Of a DNA stretch of 16,250 bases, positions 1 through 6,559 are shown piece by piece. Each line of letters opens with the position of its first letter. Position 1 is the first letter of the stretch. The position numbers and the translations under genes are program-made. The stretch comes from an uncultured Bacillota bacterium (GTDB taxonomy: Bacteria; Bacillota_I; Bacilli_A; RF39; UBA660). The stretch lies in assembly GCA_905205665.1 (NCBI GenBank), contig CAJLEF010000017.1:1-16250 (forward strand), given 5' to 3'. Under the pieces are notes generated by a model, which was given only the letters and a program-made list of their open reading frames with translations, was not told where the DNA came from and did not search any database.

Positions 1-57
1 AATAATATGTCCTAAATACTACAAAATAAACTGTCGTATTTATTACGTTATTATTGT

Positions 58-86
58 ATCATAATTTGATATCATTTTGATACCAA
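58..86 (-). promoter_or_regulatory. Probable promoter firing out of the left edge, overlapping an inverted repeat
   Basis: On the minus strand TTGGTA (86-81) and TATGAT (63-58) are separated by exactly 17 bp, a good sigma-A-type pair. It lies just beyond the ksgA terminator, so it would serve a separate gene to the left of the window. The spacer and -35 are covered by an inverted repeat (63-89, arms of about 10 bp with one G-T mismatch, 5-nt loop), which could be an operator or simply a hairpin. The downstream gene is not visible, so the call rests on motif match and position only. Confidence 0.4.
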
Positions 87-97
87 ATTTAGAATGT

Positions 98-122
98 AAA
101 AAAATTAGATATTGCTATCTAA
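98..122 (-). terminator. Intrinsic terminator of ksgA
   Basis: Minus-strand TTAGATA-GCAA-TATCTAA (122-105) is a perfect 7-bp stem with a GNRA-type tetraloop, followed at once by seven T (104-98). The last codons and the TAA stop of ksgA form the hairpin itself, so the gene and its terminator share bases. The stem is AT-rich and hence moderate in strength. Confidence 0.75.
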
Positions 123-893
123 CTTATTAAAAATTTTTACAAATGTTTCATAAGATATATCTTCGGCTCGAACATTTTCGTCATAACCATTGTCTTTTAA
201 TATCTCTAAAGTATCTTGCCAATCGTCTTTTGATAAATTATTCTTCAGCTTTTTTCTTTTTTGTAAAAAACATTGTTTTAAAAATTTTTGAAAATTTATC
301 ATATCCAGTGATGGAATGCAAGCTTTCCGTTCAAAAGAAATCACAGCACTATCAACATTTGGAGAGGGATCAAACGCCTTTCTTGAAACATCAAATAAAT
401 AATTAACATAATAATAATGATTAAGAAAAACCGTAAAAAAGCCATAATCCTTAGATCCAGGCTGAGCACTAAAGCGGTAACCAACTTCTTTTTGAACTAA
501 TAAAGTCATTGCTTTTTCTTTTATATCACACTTGATGATATGTTCAATAATGGGTGTAGTTATATAATAAGGAATATTGGCAATAATATAAATATTTTCA
601 TAGTTAGCTGGTAAATCTTCTTTGATATTTCTTTGTAAGAAATCCTGAAAAATAACTTTAGTATTTTCATTTTCATATTTTTGTAAAATATCTTTCATTC
701 TTTCATCTATTTCATAGCAAATAAGTTTACCTTTTTTCTGAACTAAATATTTTGTTAGAGCCCCTTTACCAGGTCCAATTTCAATAATAATATCATTTTC
801 ATTTGTTTCAATAGTATTAGCTATTTTCTTTAAAATATTTTCATCTTTCAAAAAATTTTGTCCTAAACTTTTTTTAGCAGGAATTTTTGGCAT
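105..893 (-). CDS. ksgA: 16S rRNA adenine(1518/1519)-N6-dimethyltransferase KsgA (RsmA)
   Basis: Dimethylates two adjacent adenines in helix 45 of 16S rRNA during late small-subunit maturation, using SAM. The protein is 262 aa, close to family length. Visible motifs are SLGQNFL at residues 9-15, the SAM-binding motif EIGPGKG (38-44) and the catalytic NIPY (106-109, the N-L/I-P-Y motif of N6-adenine methylases). I chose the ATG at 893 because AGGTGA lies 7 nt upstream and the protein then opens with MPKIPAKKSLGQNFL as in other KsgA proteins. An in-frame extension to 962 would run back through the preceding gene's terminator and encode a spurious hydrophobic leader. In B. subtilis ksgA also lies downstream of tatD and yabE, but rnmV, which separates yabE and ksgA there, is missing here. 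Confidence 0.96.
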   Translation of the reverse strand: MPKIPAKKSLGQNFLKDENILKKIANTIETNENDIIIEIGPGKGALTKYLVQKKGKLICYEIDERMKDILQKYENENTKVIFQDFLQRNIKEDLPANYENIYIIANIPYYITTPIIEHIIKCDIKEKAMTLLVQKEVGYRFSAQPGSKDYGFFTVFLNHYYYVNYLFDVSRKAFDPSPNVDSAVISFERKACIPSLDMINFQKFLKQCFLQKRKKLKNNLSKDDWQDTLEILKDNGYDENVRAEDISYETFVKIFNKLDSNI

Positions 894-935
894 AAGTTTT
901 TCACCTCTTAGAAAAGAATACCATAAAAAAGAAAC

Positions 936-967
936 AAAAAAAAGAGGCTGGCTAATAACCAACTCTT
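936..967 (-). terminator. Intrinsic terminator of the 3D-domain protein gene
   Basis: Minus strand: AGAGTTGG (966-959), loop of 7, CCAG-C-CTCT with one bulged C, then a run of eight T (943-936). The loop contains the TAG stop of the preceding gene, so the stop codon is inside the hairpin. It separates this gene from ksgA. Confidence 0.75.
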
Positions 968-1488
968 AAAACATCATAGCTTAATGTATTACGTCCTACA
1001 TACATAGAAGCATCATTTTCACTTGGCATAAGTAAGTCTAAATCCGTACCTAGAACTCCTCTATCTAGCACAATAGCAACAATTGGCTCATTTGATAATT
1101 TAGATAAATTAAATCTTACAATAGAACCACAAGGTAAGTTTTTACTTGAAGCGACAATCCTTACATTTCCATAAGTGACATCCGGATAAATGGTGGTACC
1201 ATTTCTTACATTATAGGATGGGACACATGAAAGTTTGCCACTACATAAAGGACAATCAGCTCCATATCCTGTTACGTCTCCTGTGAAGGTATCCTTGGCA
1301 CTGTATAGATCATTTTTAATATCATTTTCCAATTTCATAGCCATTGTTGTTAAATTAATCACTCTGTTTTGAGCTAAAGACGAAACGCTATTTACATCAC
1401 GGGTTGTACTGATATTGGCTATTAAAACAACAACGATCAAAATAGCTAATTGAATAGTTGTTTTAAATCCAATTACAATTTTTTTCAT
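952..1488 (-). CDS. Membrane-anchored 3D-domain protein (YabE-like, cell-wall-associated)
   Basis: 178 aa. Residues 1-25 are a short basic start followed by one hydrophobic segment (AILIVVVLIAN), best read as an uncleaved anchor or signal. The C-terminal ~90 residues are a 3D domain, named for its conserved aspartates: here CGSIVRF, then VLDRG and GTDLDLLMPS. The fold is a small double-psi barrel related to MltA-type lytic transglycosylases, so a role in peptidoglycan cleavage outside the membrane is likely. The domain is preceded by a cysteine cluster CPLCSGKLSC. The start at 1488 is supported by AAAGGTG just upstream; an ATG at 1518 has no such site. It sits between tatD and ksgA as yabE does in B. 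subtilis, but lacks the G5 and DUF348 repeats of YabE and is less than half its length. Confidence 0.85.
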   Translation of the reverse strand: MKKIVIGFKTTIQLAILIVVVLIANISTTRDVNSVSSLAQNRVINLTTMAMKLENDIKNDLYSAKDTFTGDVTGYGADCPLCSGKLSCVPSYNVRNGTTIYPDVTYGNVRIVASSKNLPCGSIVRFNLSKLSNEPIVAIVLDRGVLGTDLDLLMPSENDASMYVGRNTLSYDVLRVGY

Positions 1489-1526
1489 GGCATCACCTTT
1501 ATGGCTAAATGATAACATACCATTTA

Positions 1527-2276
1527 CTAAATGTCAAAAATCGACATTATATTTTTATTGGTAATCCTTGCCAATTCTTCTAAAGAAATATCTAAATAAT
1601 CACTCACAAAAGAGGCAATATTGAAAATATATTTTGGCTCGTTCGGTGTTCCTCTGTAAGGATGAGGAGTTAAATAAGGACTATCTGTTTCTAAAACGAT
1701 ATTATTTTTAATTTCAGGTAATAATTCTTTTAAATGACTGTTTTTAAAAGTAACAACCCCATTAATACCTAATTTATATCCCATGTTAATATATATTTTA
1801 GCCACTTCCAAACTTCCAGAAAAGGAATGAATAACGCCTTTAATCATAGGATATTCCTTTAAAATATCAATAGTATCTTGAGTGGCGTCTCTACTATGAA
1901 TAACAACTGGTTTCTTATATTTTTTAGCCATTTCTAATTGTTTGATAAATAATTTTTTTTGAAGTTCTTTATTATCTTTGTCATAATGATAATCTAATCC
2001 AATTTCTCCTATAGCCACGATTTTATCAGAATTTAACGCCTTTTCCATTTCTTCTAAATCATTAATCTTATATGTTAAAGCCTCTTCAGGATGTATACCC
2101 ACACATCCATAAATATTTTTATATTCTTGCACAAGATTAAAAACTTCTTTATTAGAGGCATCATCGCAGCCTGCGACAACAAAACGATTCACTTTGTTTT
2201 CATAAGCATGGTTTAAAATTTCTTCTAAGTTTTCATAATATTCTTTATATAAATGACAATGTGTATCTGTAAACAT
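1527..2276 (-). CDS. tatD: TatD-family metal-dependent DNase
   Basis: 249 aa, usual length for the family. Metal ligands of the TIM-barrel amidohydrolase-like fold are visible: DTHCH at residues 4-8 (HxH), GEIGLDYH with Glu91, VIHSR, HSFSGS and LETDSPYL (the last Asp). TatD proteins are 3'-5' exonucleases or deoxyribonucleases with proposed roles in DNA repair and DNA fragment processing; the cellular substrate in Bacillota is not settled. The start ATG at 2276 follows AGGTG by only 4 nt, and that Shine-Dalgarno overlaps the end of the herA-like gene (stop 7 bp upstream), implying translational coupling to it. The B. subtilis equivalent is yabD, also beside metS and yabE. Confidence 0.94.
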   Translation of the reverse strand: MFTDTHCHLYKEYYENLEEILNHAYENKVNRFVVAGCDDASNKEVFNLVQEYKNIYGCVGIHPEEALTYKINDLEEMEKALNSDKIVAIGEIGLDYHYDKDNKELQKKLFIKQLEMAKKYKKPVVIHSRDATQDTIDILKEYPMIKGVIHSFSGSLEVAKIYINMGYKLGINGVVTFKNSHLKELLPEIKNNIVLETDSPYLTPHPYRGTPNEPKYIFNIASFVSDYLDISLEELARITNKNIMSIFDI

Positions 2277-2283
2277 ATTACAC

Positions 2284-4119
2284 CTATAATGTATCTATTT
2301 GAGAAGAAAAACGTGGCATTGTTTCAGGATGAGAAAACTGAGGATGATTTAAAGATGACATATTAGGATTAGTTTCCCAATAACCTGATACGTCACAACT
2401 TGATGAATATGGTCTTGGATTTGGCATATCCATTTTGACTATCATTGGAATTTTAAAAGCACTACCAAAAGCTACACATGTTCCTGGTTGTAATATTTTC
2501 ATTTTTTCAATAACATCCTGACTGATATTTGGAAGCATTTCTTCAATATACTTAATGTCTTTAGGATGAGTCATTTTAAAAATTAAGAAATTAGAACATT
2601 GCGAAACAACGGTATCACTAATTTCCATTGGTCTTTGACTTATTATATCTAATAAAACACCATATTTACGGCCTTCTTTGGCAATTCTCTCAAAAATATT
2701 ATATCCAATTAGAAACACATCATTGTCTTTTTGAATATAGCGATGGGCTTCTTCTAAAAATAAATGGAATGGGATGGTACCACGACTCGCATTTTCTTTG
2801 GCAAAGTCAAATATCATACGTGTATAAATCTTAACAATAGCCTTGGAAATATTATCATCAAGACCTTCTAAATTAATATTAATGATTTGCGATTTTTTGT
2901 TTCCATTATTTAATAAACCAGAAATAAATTCCTCATAAGTTACATACTTAAGTCCTTGAAATAACTTACCAACCGGACCATGAATCAAGGCATAAAGACG
3001 TACTTTCAGCAATTGGGCATCATCTTGTAAATTACGATTATTTTGAAAACCTTCACTAATCAAAGTAAAATCAAGGGCTTTCGAAAAGGCTTTTAAATCA
3101 TATGTTACATTAGCTAAGGACTCATCTATATCTAAATCTTCATCAATATACTTTAAAATATAATCGGTTATTAAAACTTCTTCACCAAATTTTCCCCGAG
3201 AATCAATTTGAAAGCATTCCGAAAAACTTCTTGTATAACCAATACCAGGAATTTGCGTATCTAAGTTAAATTCTTTAGTATGACAAGTATTAATAATACT
3301 AAATACGTCATCCTTTTTTCTATCAATACTTGATGAACTATATAAAACTGTTATTAAGGCTTGGGCAATAATATGATTTTTATATTTAGTGGCACGGTCG
3401 TCATCAATGGCAAATATTTTAGCAATTTTCATGGCTCTTTCAATAATCGTTAATTGGGAATGTTTGTCAGCTTGAAGTAAAATAGCCATATCATCTGTTT
3501 TTAATAAATTCATTGGTATTTGCATTAAAATGTCTGAATCTTCTTTTCTTTGCGAAGTAATAAACTTATAATTATAATAAGAATTTATATTAGAAATACT
3601 TTTAAAAGCATTTTTATATTCGCCAAAAGAATCAAAAAATAATAAATTAGCATTATACGCAGCAGCGTACTGATTACTTAATAAGTTTTGCACAATTCTA
3701 GCAACTCCACAACTTTTTCCTGAACCGGTATTACCAAAAATACATAAATGACTAGCTAATAAATCATTAATGTTTGGACAGACTAAATGATCTTTATAGG
3801 TTGCACTCATCCCTAATATAAAGTTCTGCTTTGATTCAACGCCAAATAATTCTTTTAATTCGTCGTCGTTTATAATTCTAATGTGACTATCTAAACTAGC
3901 TTTTCTTAAAATACCATTAAAATATTTACCATTTACAAATTCACCCAAAAATTTAACTCTGATTTCATCACTTTTTACTTCTGTAATTTCACTTAAAATT
4001 TTATGGTCATCTTTTTCAAAAATTAAATGTAAATTTAATAAATCGCTACTAACATCATCTTTCATTTTATTTTCAATGTATGCCATATTATCGCTTATAT
4101 ATAAAATTTTTCCAAACAT
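2284..4119 (-). CDS. HerA-like (DUF87) hexameric DNA-translocase ATPase
   Basis: 611 aa. The N-terminal ~95 residues resemble a HAS-type beta barrel. Walker A GNTGSGKS is at residues 129-136, and Walker B lies in FHLFLEEAHR near residue 450-458 (a double-Glu form typical of HerA and VirB4). It is followed by GRKYGV and ISQRP, where the Arg is a candidate arginine finger or sensor. This is the FtsK/HerA superfamily. In archaea HerA works with the NurA nuclease in end resection; in bacteria relatives pair with various nucleases, some in phage defence. No NurA, Sir2 or DUF4297 partner is visible; the neighbour is the nuclease tatD, 7 bp away. The start at 4119 follows AAGGTGA by 8 nt. It has its own promoter just after the metG terminator. 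I do not know its exact role and the gene symbol is left blank. Confidence 0.88.
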   Translation of the reverse strand: MFGKILYISDNMAYIENKMKDDVSSDLLNLHLIFEKDDHKILSEITEVKSDEIRVKFLGEFVNGKYFNGILRKASLDSHIRIINDDELKELFGVESKQNFILGMSATYKDHLVCPNINDLLASHLCIFGNTGSGKSCGVARIVQNLLSNQYAAAYNANLLFFDSFGEYKNAFKSISNINSYYNYKFITSQRKEDSDILMQIPMNLLKTDDMAILLQADKHSQLTIIERAMKIAKIFAIDDDRATKYKNHIIAQALITVLYSSSSIDRKKDDVFSIINTCHTKEFNLDTQIPGIGYTRSFSECFQIDSRGKFGEEVLITDYILKYIDEDLDIDESLANVTYDLKAFSKALDFTLISEGFQNNRNLQDDAQLLKVRLYALIHGPVGKLFQGLKYVTYEEFISGLLNNGNKKSQIININLEGLDDNISKAIVKIYTRMIFDFAKENASRGTIPFHLFLEEAHRYIQKDNDVFLIGYNIFERIAKEGRKYGVLLDIISQRPMEISDTVVSQCSNFLIFKMTHPKDIKYIEEMLPNISQDVIEKMKILQPGTCVAFGSAFKIPMIVKMDMPNPRPYSSSCDVSGYWETNPNMSSLNHPQFSHPETMPRFSSQIDTL

Positions 4120-4143
4120 TTATGCTTCACCTTACCTAAATTA

Positions 4144-4172
4144 ATTTTATCAAAAGTATAATTAGTTGTCTA
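4144..4172 (-). promoter_or_regulatory. Promoter of the herA-like/tatD/3D-protein operon
   Basis: Minus strand: -35 TAGACA (4172-4167, 5 of 6 to TTGACA), 17-bp spacer, -10 TAAAAT (4149-4144) with a TG one base upstream (extended -10). It lies between the metG terminator and the HerA start, so it begins a new transcription unit. Confidence 0.65.
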
Positions 4173-4178
4173 GAGACC

Positions 4179-4202
4179 AAAAAAAGGCCTTTACGACCTT
4201 TT
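4179..4202 (-). terminator. Intrinsic terminator of metG
   Basis: Minus strand AAAAGGTC (4202-4195), loop GTAAA, GGCCTTTT, with a run of seven T ending at 4179. The 8-bp stem has one G-T pair. The metG TAA stop lies within the loop, so the last codons form the 5' arm. Confidence 0.85.
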
Positions 4203-5738
4203 GGCATTTATTTCTTCTAGTTTTTTAGCTGTATCAATTCTCATAAAAATTGGTTCTGGAGTTAAAACATTATATTTATTAGAAGTTTCAAAATTATTAG
4301 ATAACTCTGTATTAATTTGTCTTAATATTTCTTTGGATGTATCCGGTAAAAATGGCATTAATTCACTACCACAAACTTTGATACTTTCAAGTAAATTATA
4401 TAAAACAGTTTCTAACCTTTCTTTTTTCGTATCATCTTTAGCTAAACTCCAAGGAGTAGTGTCGTCAATATATTTATTTGATTTTCTTAAAACATCAAAT
4501 ATTTTATCAATCGCGTTACCTATTTCTAATTTTTCCATAGTTTTATCAACTTCAGATGGTAAATTTTTAATAGATTCGATAAATTCTTCATCTAAAGTTT
4601 CATTAATATTCTTATTAGTTATCTCCCCATCAAAATATTTTTGAGACATAGAAATAGTTCTATTTACTAAGTTTCCCAAAATATTAGCTAAATCACTATT
4701 TATTCTTTCAATAATAAGTTCATAACTTATCGTGCCATCATTTTGAAATGGAATTTCATGAAGAAGATAATAACGGATAGCATCAACACCAAAAAGATTT
4801 ACTAAATCATCAGCATATAGAATGTTTCCTTTACTTTTACTCATTTTATCGTTATTCATAAGAAGCCATGGATGTCCAAATACCTGCTTAGGTAATGGCA
4901 AGTCTAGGGCCATTAATAAAATTGGCCAATAAATAGTATGAAAACGAATAATATCTTTACCTATTAGATGTAAATCACAAGGCCACCATTTCTTAAATTC
5001 CTCGGACTCATTATTAACATCATATCCGATATTAGTTATATAATTTGTTAAGGCGTCAATCCAGACATAAACAACATGTTTGTTATTGAATGGAACTCTT
5101 ATTCCCCAGTCAAAAGTAGTACGCGATACGCATAAATCTTGTAGTCCAGGCTTTAAAAAGTTATTAACCATTTCATTTTTTCTGGAAACTGGTTGAATAA
5201 ATTCTGGATGTGTTTCAATATATTCTATTAATTTATCTTGATATTTACTCATTTTAAAGAAATAGGCTTCTTCACATCTTGGTTCTACATCACGACCACA
5301 GTCAGGACATTTTCCCTCTACCAGTTGTGATTCTGTCCAAAAAGATTCACAAGGTGTACAATACATACCATTATATTGTCCTAAATAAATATCACCTTTT
5401 TGATATAAGTATTCAAAAATATGTTGAACAACTTTTTTATGGTGTTCATCAGTCGTTCTGACAAACTTATCATAGCTTGTATTCATGATATCCCATATAT
5501 TTTTTATTTCCCGGGAAATATTATCGACATATTCTTTTGGAGATATTCCTGCGGAAATAGCTTTTTGTTCAATTTTTTCCCCGTGTTCATCAGTTCCCGT
5601 TTGAAAATAAACGTCAAATCCTCGACTTCTTTTATAGCGTGCTATAGAATCTGCTAAAACAATTTCATAAGTATTACCAATATGAGGCTTAGCAGAAGCA
5701 TAGGCTATCGCTGTTGCAATATAGTATTTTGGTTTCAT
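4191..5738 (-). CDS. metG: Methionyl-tRNA synthetase, short form without the C-terminal tRNA-binding domain
   Basis: Class I synthetase that charges tRNA-Met and initiator tRNA in the cytoplasm. The HIGH-type motif is HIGN at residues 19-22 and KMSKS is at 298-302. One zinc knuckle is seen, Cys127, Cys130, Cys144 and Cys147 (CxxC-x13-CxxC). At 515 aa it ends after the anticodon-binding helical domain, whereas B. subtilis MetS (~660 aa) carries an extra C-terminal OB-fold; the terminator directly at the stop argues against a recent frameshift. The start at 5738 follows a purine-rich AGGAAAGGAAAAGG stretch. Expression should be governed by the Met T-box upstream. A Noc-type palindrome (5505-5520) lies in the coding region, encoding ISREI around residues 74-78. 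Confidence 0.97.
   Translation of the reverse strand: MKPKYYIATAIAYASAKPHIGNTYEIVLADSIARYKRSRGFDVYFQTGTDEHGEKIEQKAISAGISPKEYVDNISREIKNIWDIMNTSYDKFVRTTDEHHKKVVQHIFEYLYQKGDIYLGQYNGMYCTPCESFWTESQLVEGKCPDCGRDVEPRCEEAYFFKMSKYQDKLIEYIETHPEFIQPVSRKNEMVNNFLKPGLQDLCVSRTTFDWGIRVPFNNKHVVYVWIDALTNYITNIGYDVNNESEEFKKWWPCDLHLIGKDIIRFHTIYWPILLMALDLPLPKQVFGHPWLLMNNDKMSKSKGNILYADDLVNLFGVDAIRYYLLHEIPFQNDGTISYELIIERINSDLANILGNLVNRTISMSQKYFDGEITNKNINETLDEEFIESIKNLPSEVDKTMEKLEIGNAIDKIFDVLRKSNKYIDDTTPWSLAKDDTKKERLETVLYNLLESIKVCGSELMPFLPDTSKEILRQINTELSNNFETSNKYNVLTPEPIFMRIDTAKKLEEINAKRS
5505..5520. promoter_or_regulatory. Noc-binding site (NBS) inside metG
   Basis: Perfect TATTTCCCGGGAAATA, the palindrome bound by the ParB paralogue Noc in B. 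subtilis. On the coding strand it is read as ATT-TCC-CGG-GAA-ATA. Confidence 0.75.
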
Positions 5739-5758
5739 TTTTCCTTTTCCTTTCCTAA

Positions 5759-5782
5759 AAATTATTTCCCGGGAAATAATTT
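5759..5782. promoter_or_regulatory. Noc-binding site (NBS) in the metG leader
   Basis: TATTTCCCGGGAAATA at 5763-5778 sits in a longer perfect 24-bp palindrome (5759-5782), between the T-box attenuator and the metG ribosome-binding site. In RNA it could also fold into a 10-bp hairpin with a CCGG tip followed by a short U run, so an extra attenuator role is possible; identity with the three other copies favours a DNA-binding site. Confidence 0.72.
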
Positions 5783-5785
5783 AAT

Positions 5786-5843
5786 AAAAAAAATCATGAA
5801 CTAAAGGACGAGTTTACCCCGTGGTACCACCTTAATTCATGAT
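5786..5843 (-). terminator. T-box-controlled intrinsic terminator before metG
   Basis: Minus-strand arms 5843-5830 and 5807-5793 pair over about 14 bp (ATCATGAA at the base of the 5' arm, TTCATGAT in the 3' arm, one bulge), followed by eight T (5793-5786). The 5' arm includes the T-box sequence, so formation of the antiterminator excludes it. Confidence 0.85.
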
Positions 5844-5985
5844 TATAACCATGCTCTTTTTCTTTTAACGCTAGAAATACGATTCAACTCCAGAGCCATC
5901 TTCAATAATAAGACAATATTTATTTGCACCGACCATAAACTCTCTTCAAAGTTCTATTATTTACTCTTTCCTTCGCCGTTGATTA
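5786..5985 (-). ncRNA. T-box leader (riboswitch), methionine-specific, upstream of metG
   Basis: The conserved T-box element AAGGTGGTACCACG is at 5833-5820; its UGGU bulge would pair with the 3' ACCA of uncharged tRNA-Met. Stem I occupies roughly 5980-5880 and includes AAGAGAG and GGTCGGTGCAA distal elements. On its 3' side a GAAG-ATG-GCTC stretch places an ATG at 5899-5897 where the specifier codon is expected, matching Met and the downstream gene. Uncharged tRNA-Met would stabilise the antiterminator and let transcription reach metG. The 5' end is inferred from the promoter at 5991-6018, not observed. Confidence 0.92.
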
Positions 5986-5990
5986 ACATA

Positions 5991-6018
5991 ATTCTAGCAC
6001 AAAATTAAACAATGTCAA
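5991..6018 (-). promoter_or_regulatory. Promoter of the T-box/metG unit
   Basis: Minus strand: consensus -35 TTGACA (6018-6013), 16-bp spacer, -10 TAGAAT (5996-5991) with an upstream TG (extended -10). The -35 lies within the last codons of the spoVT-like gene, so the two units overlap slightly. Start of transcription is predicted near 5985. Confidence 0.8.
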
Positions 6019-6511
6019 TTTTATTTATTATTATTTTTTCTAAAAATGATAGAAAATTCTTCATATATTCTTCTATTTTATTCAAGGAATGAAGAATTAG
6101 AAAACCTATAATATCCCCATGTACGTTAATAGGCTTTACAAACCAAAAACCATTTAAAGAAAAAAATTGTTCTTCAGTAATTGACTCATAAACCTCAAAT
6201 GAGTTTAAGAGATTTTCAAATTTGGTATCCAATTTTTGATAAATTAGTTCCCTATTAAAACTTGCTAATATCTGTTCTTTATCTGTAATAATAATATTTA
6301 AATTCATTTCTTCTAAAGCATATTGAATTAATATTTCAGAAATATCTTTTAATGCCCATAAACGAGAGTACTTTTGTAAATAAATGGCTTTATCCTTAAT
6401 ATATATTTCTAAATCTTCACCATCTTTTATTCCTAAAGTTTTACGGATTTCTTTAGGTAAAACAATTCTGCCTAATTCATCAACTTTTCGAATAATACCT
6501 GTTTCCTTCAA
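6005..6511 (-). CDS. SpoVT/AbrB-type transcriptional regulator
   Basis: DNA-binding regulator with an N-terminal AbrB swapped-hairpin domain (residues ~1-45, MKETGIIRKVDELGRIVLPK then EIRKTLGI) and a C-terminal GAF-like region as in SpoVT. Length of 168 aa is near B. subtilis SpoVT (178 aa). In B. subtilis spoVT follows mfd, exactly as here. Start choice: a GTG at 6520 is in frame, but GGAGTG (6523-6518) lies 6 nt before a TTG at 6511, and starting there gives MKETGIIRK, aligning with SpoVT's MKATGIVRR, so I use TTG. No terminator follows before the metG promoter. SpoVT acts in the forespore; whether this organism sporulates cannot be told, and AbrB-GAF proteins also occur in non-sporulating Bacilli. 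Confidence 0.85.
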   Translation of the reverse strand: MKETGIIRKVDELGRIVLPKEIRKTLGIKDGEDLEIYIKDKAIYLQKYSRLWALKDISEILIQYALEEMNLNIIITDKEQILASFNRELIYQKLDTKFENLLNSFEVYESITEEQFFSLNGFWFVKPINVHGDIIGFLILHSLNKIEEYMKNFLSFLEKIIINKIDIV

Positions 6512-6559
6512 GATATTCACTCCATTCTACTTCATTAGTTTGGAGAGATGACCTTTTTT

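Noticed and set aside
894..951. Promoter for ksgA at TGGTATTCT (near 915-923)
   Set aside because: The predicted RNA start would fall on the Shine-Dalgarno and there is no -35, so read-through from upstream is as likely.
894..962. N-terminal extension of KsgA starting at 962
   Set aside because: It would overlap the previous gene's end and its terminator; a good Shine-Dalgarno and the conserved KsgA N-terminus support the ATG at 893.
2284..4119. HerA-like gene as part of a known HerA-based defence system
   Set aside because: No Sir2, DUF4297 or other effector partner is visible, and all neighbours are housekeeping genes in ancestral order; kept only as an open question.
6512..6520. GTG start of the SpoVT-like gene at 6520
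   Set aside because: The GTG is part of the GGAGTG Shine-Dalgarno that is ideally spaced for the TTG at 6511, and the homologous N-terminus begins there.
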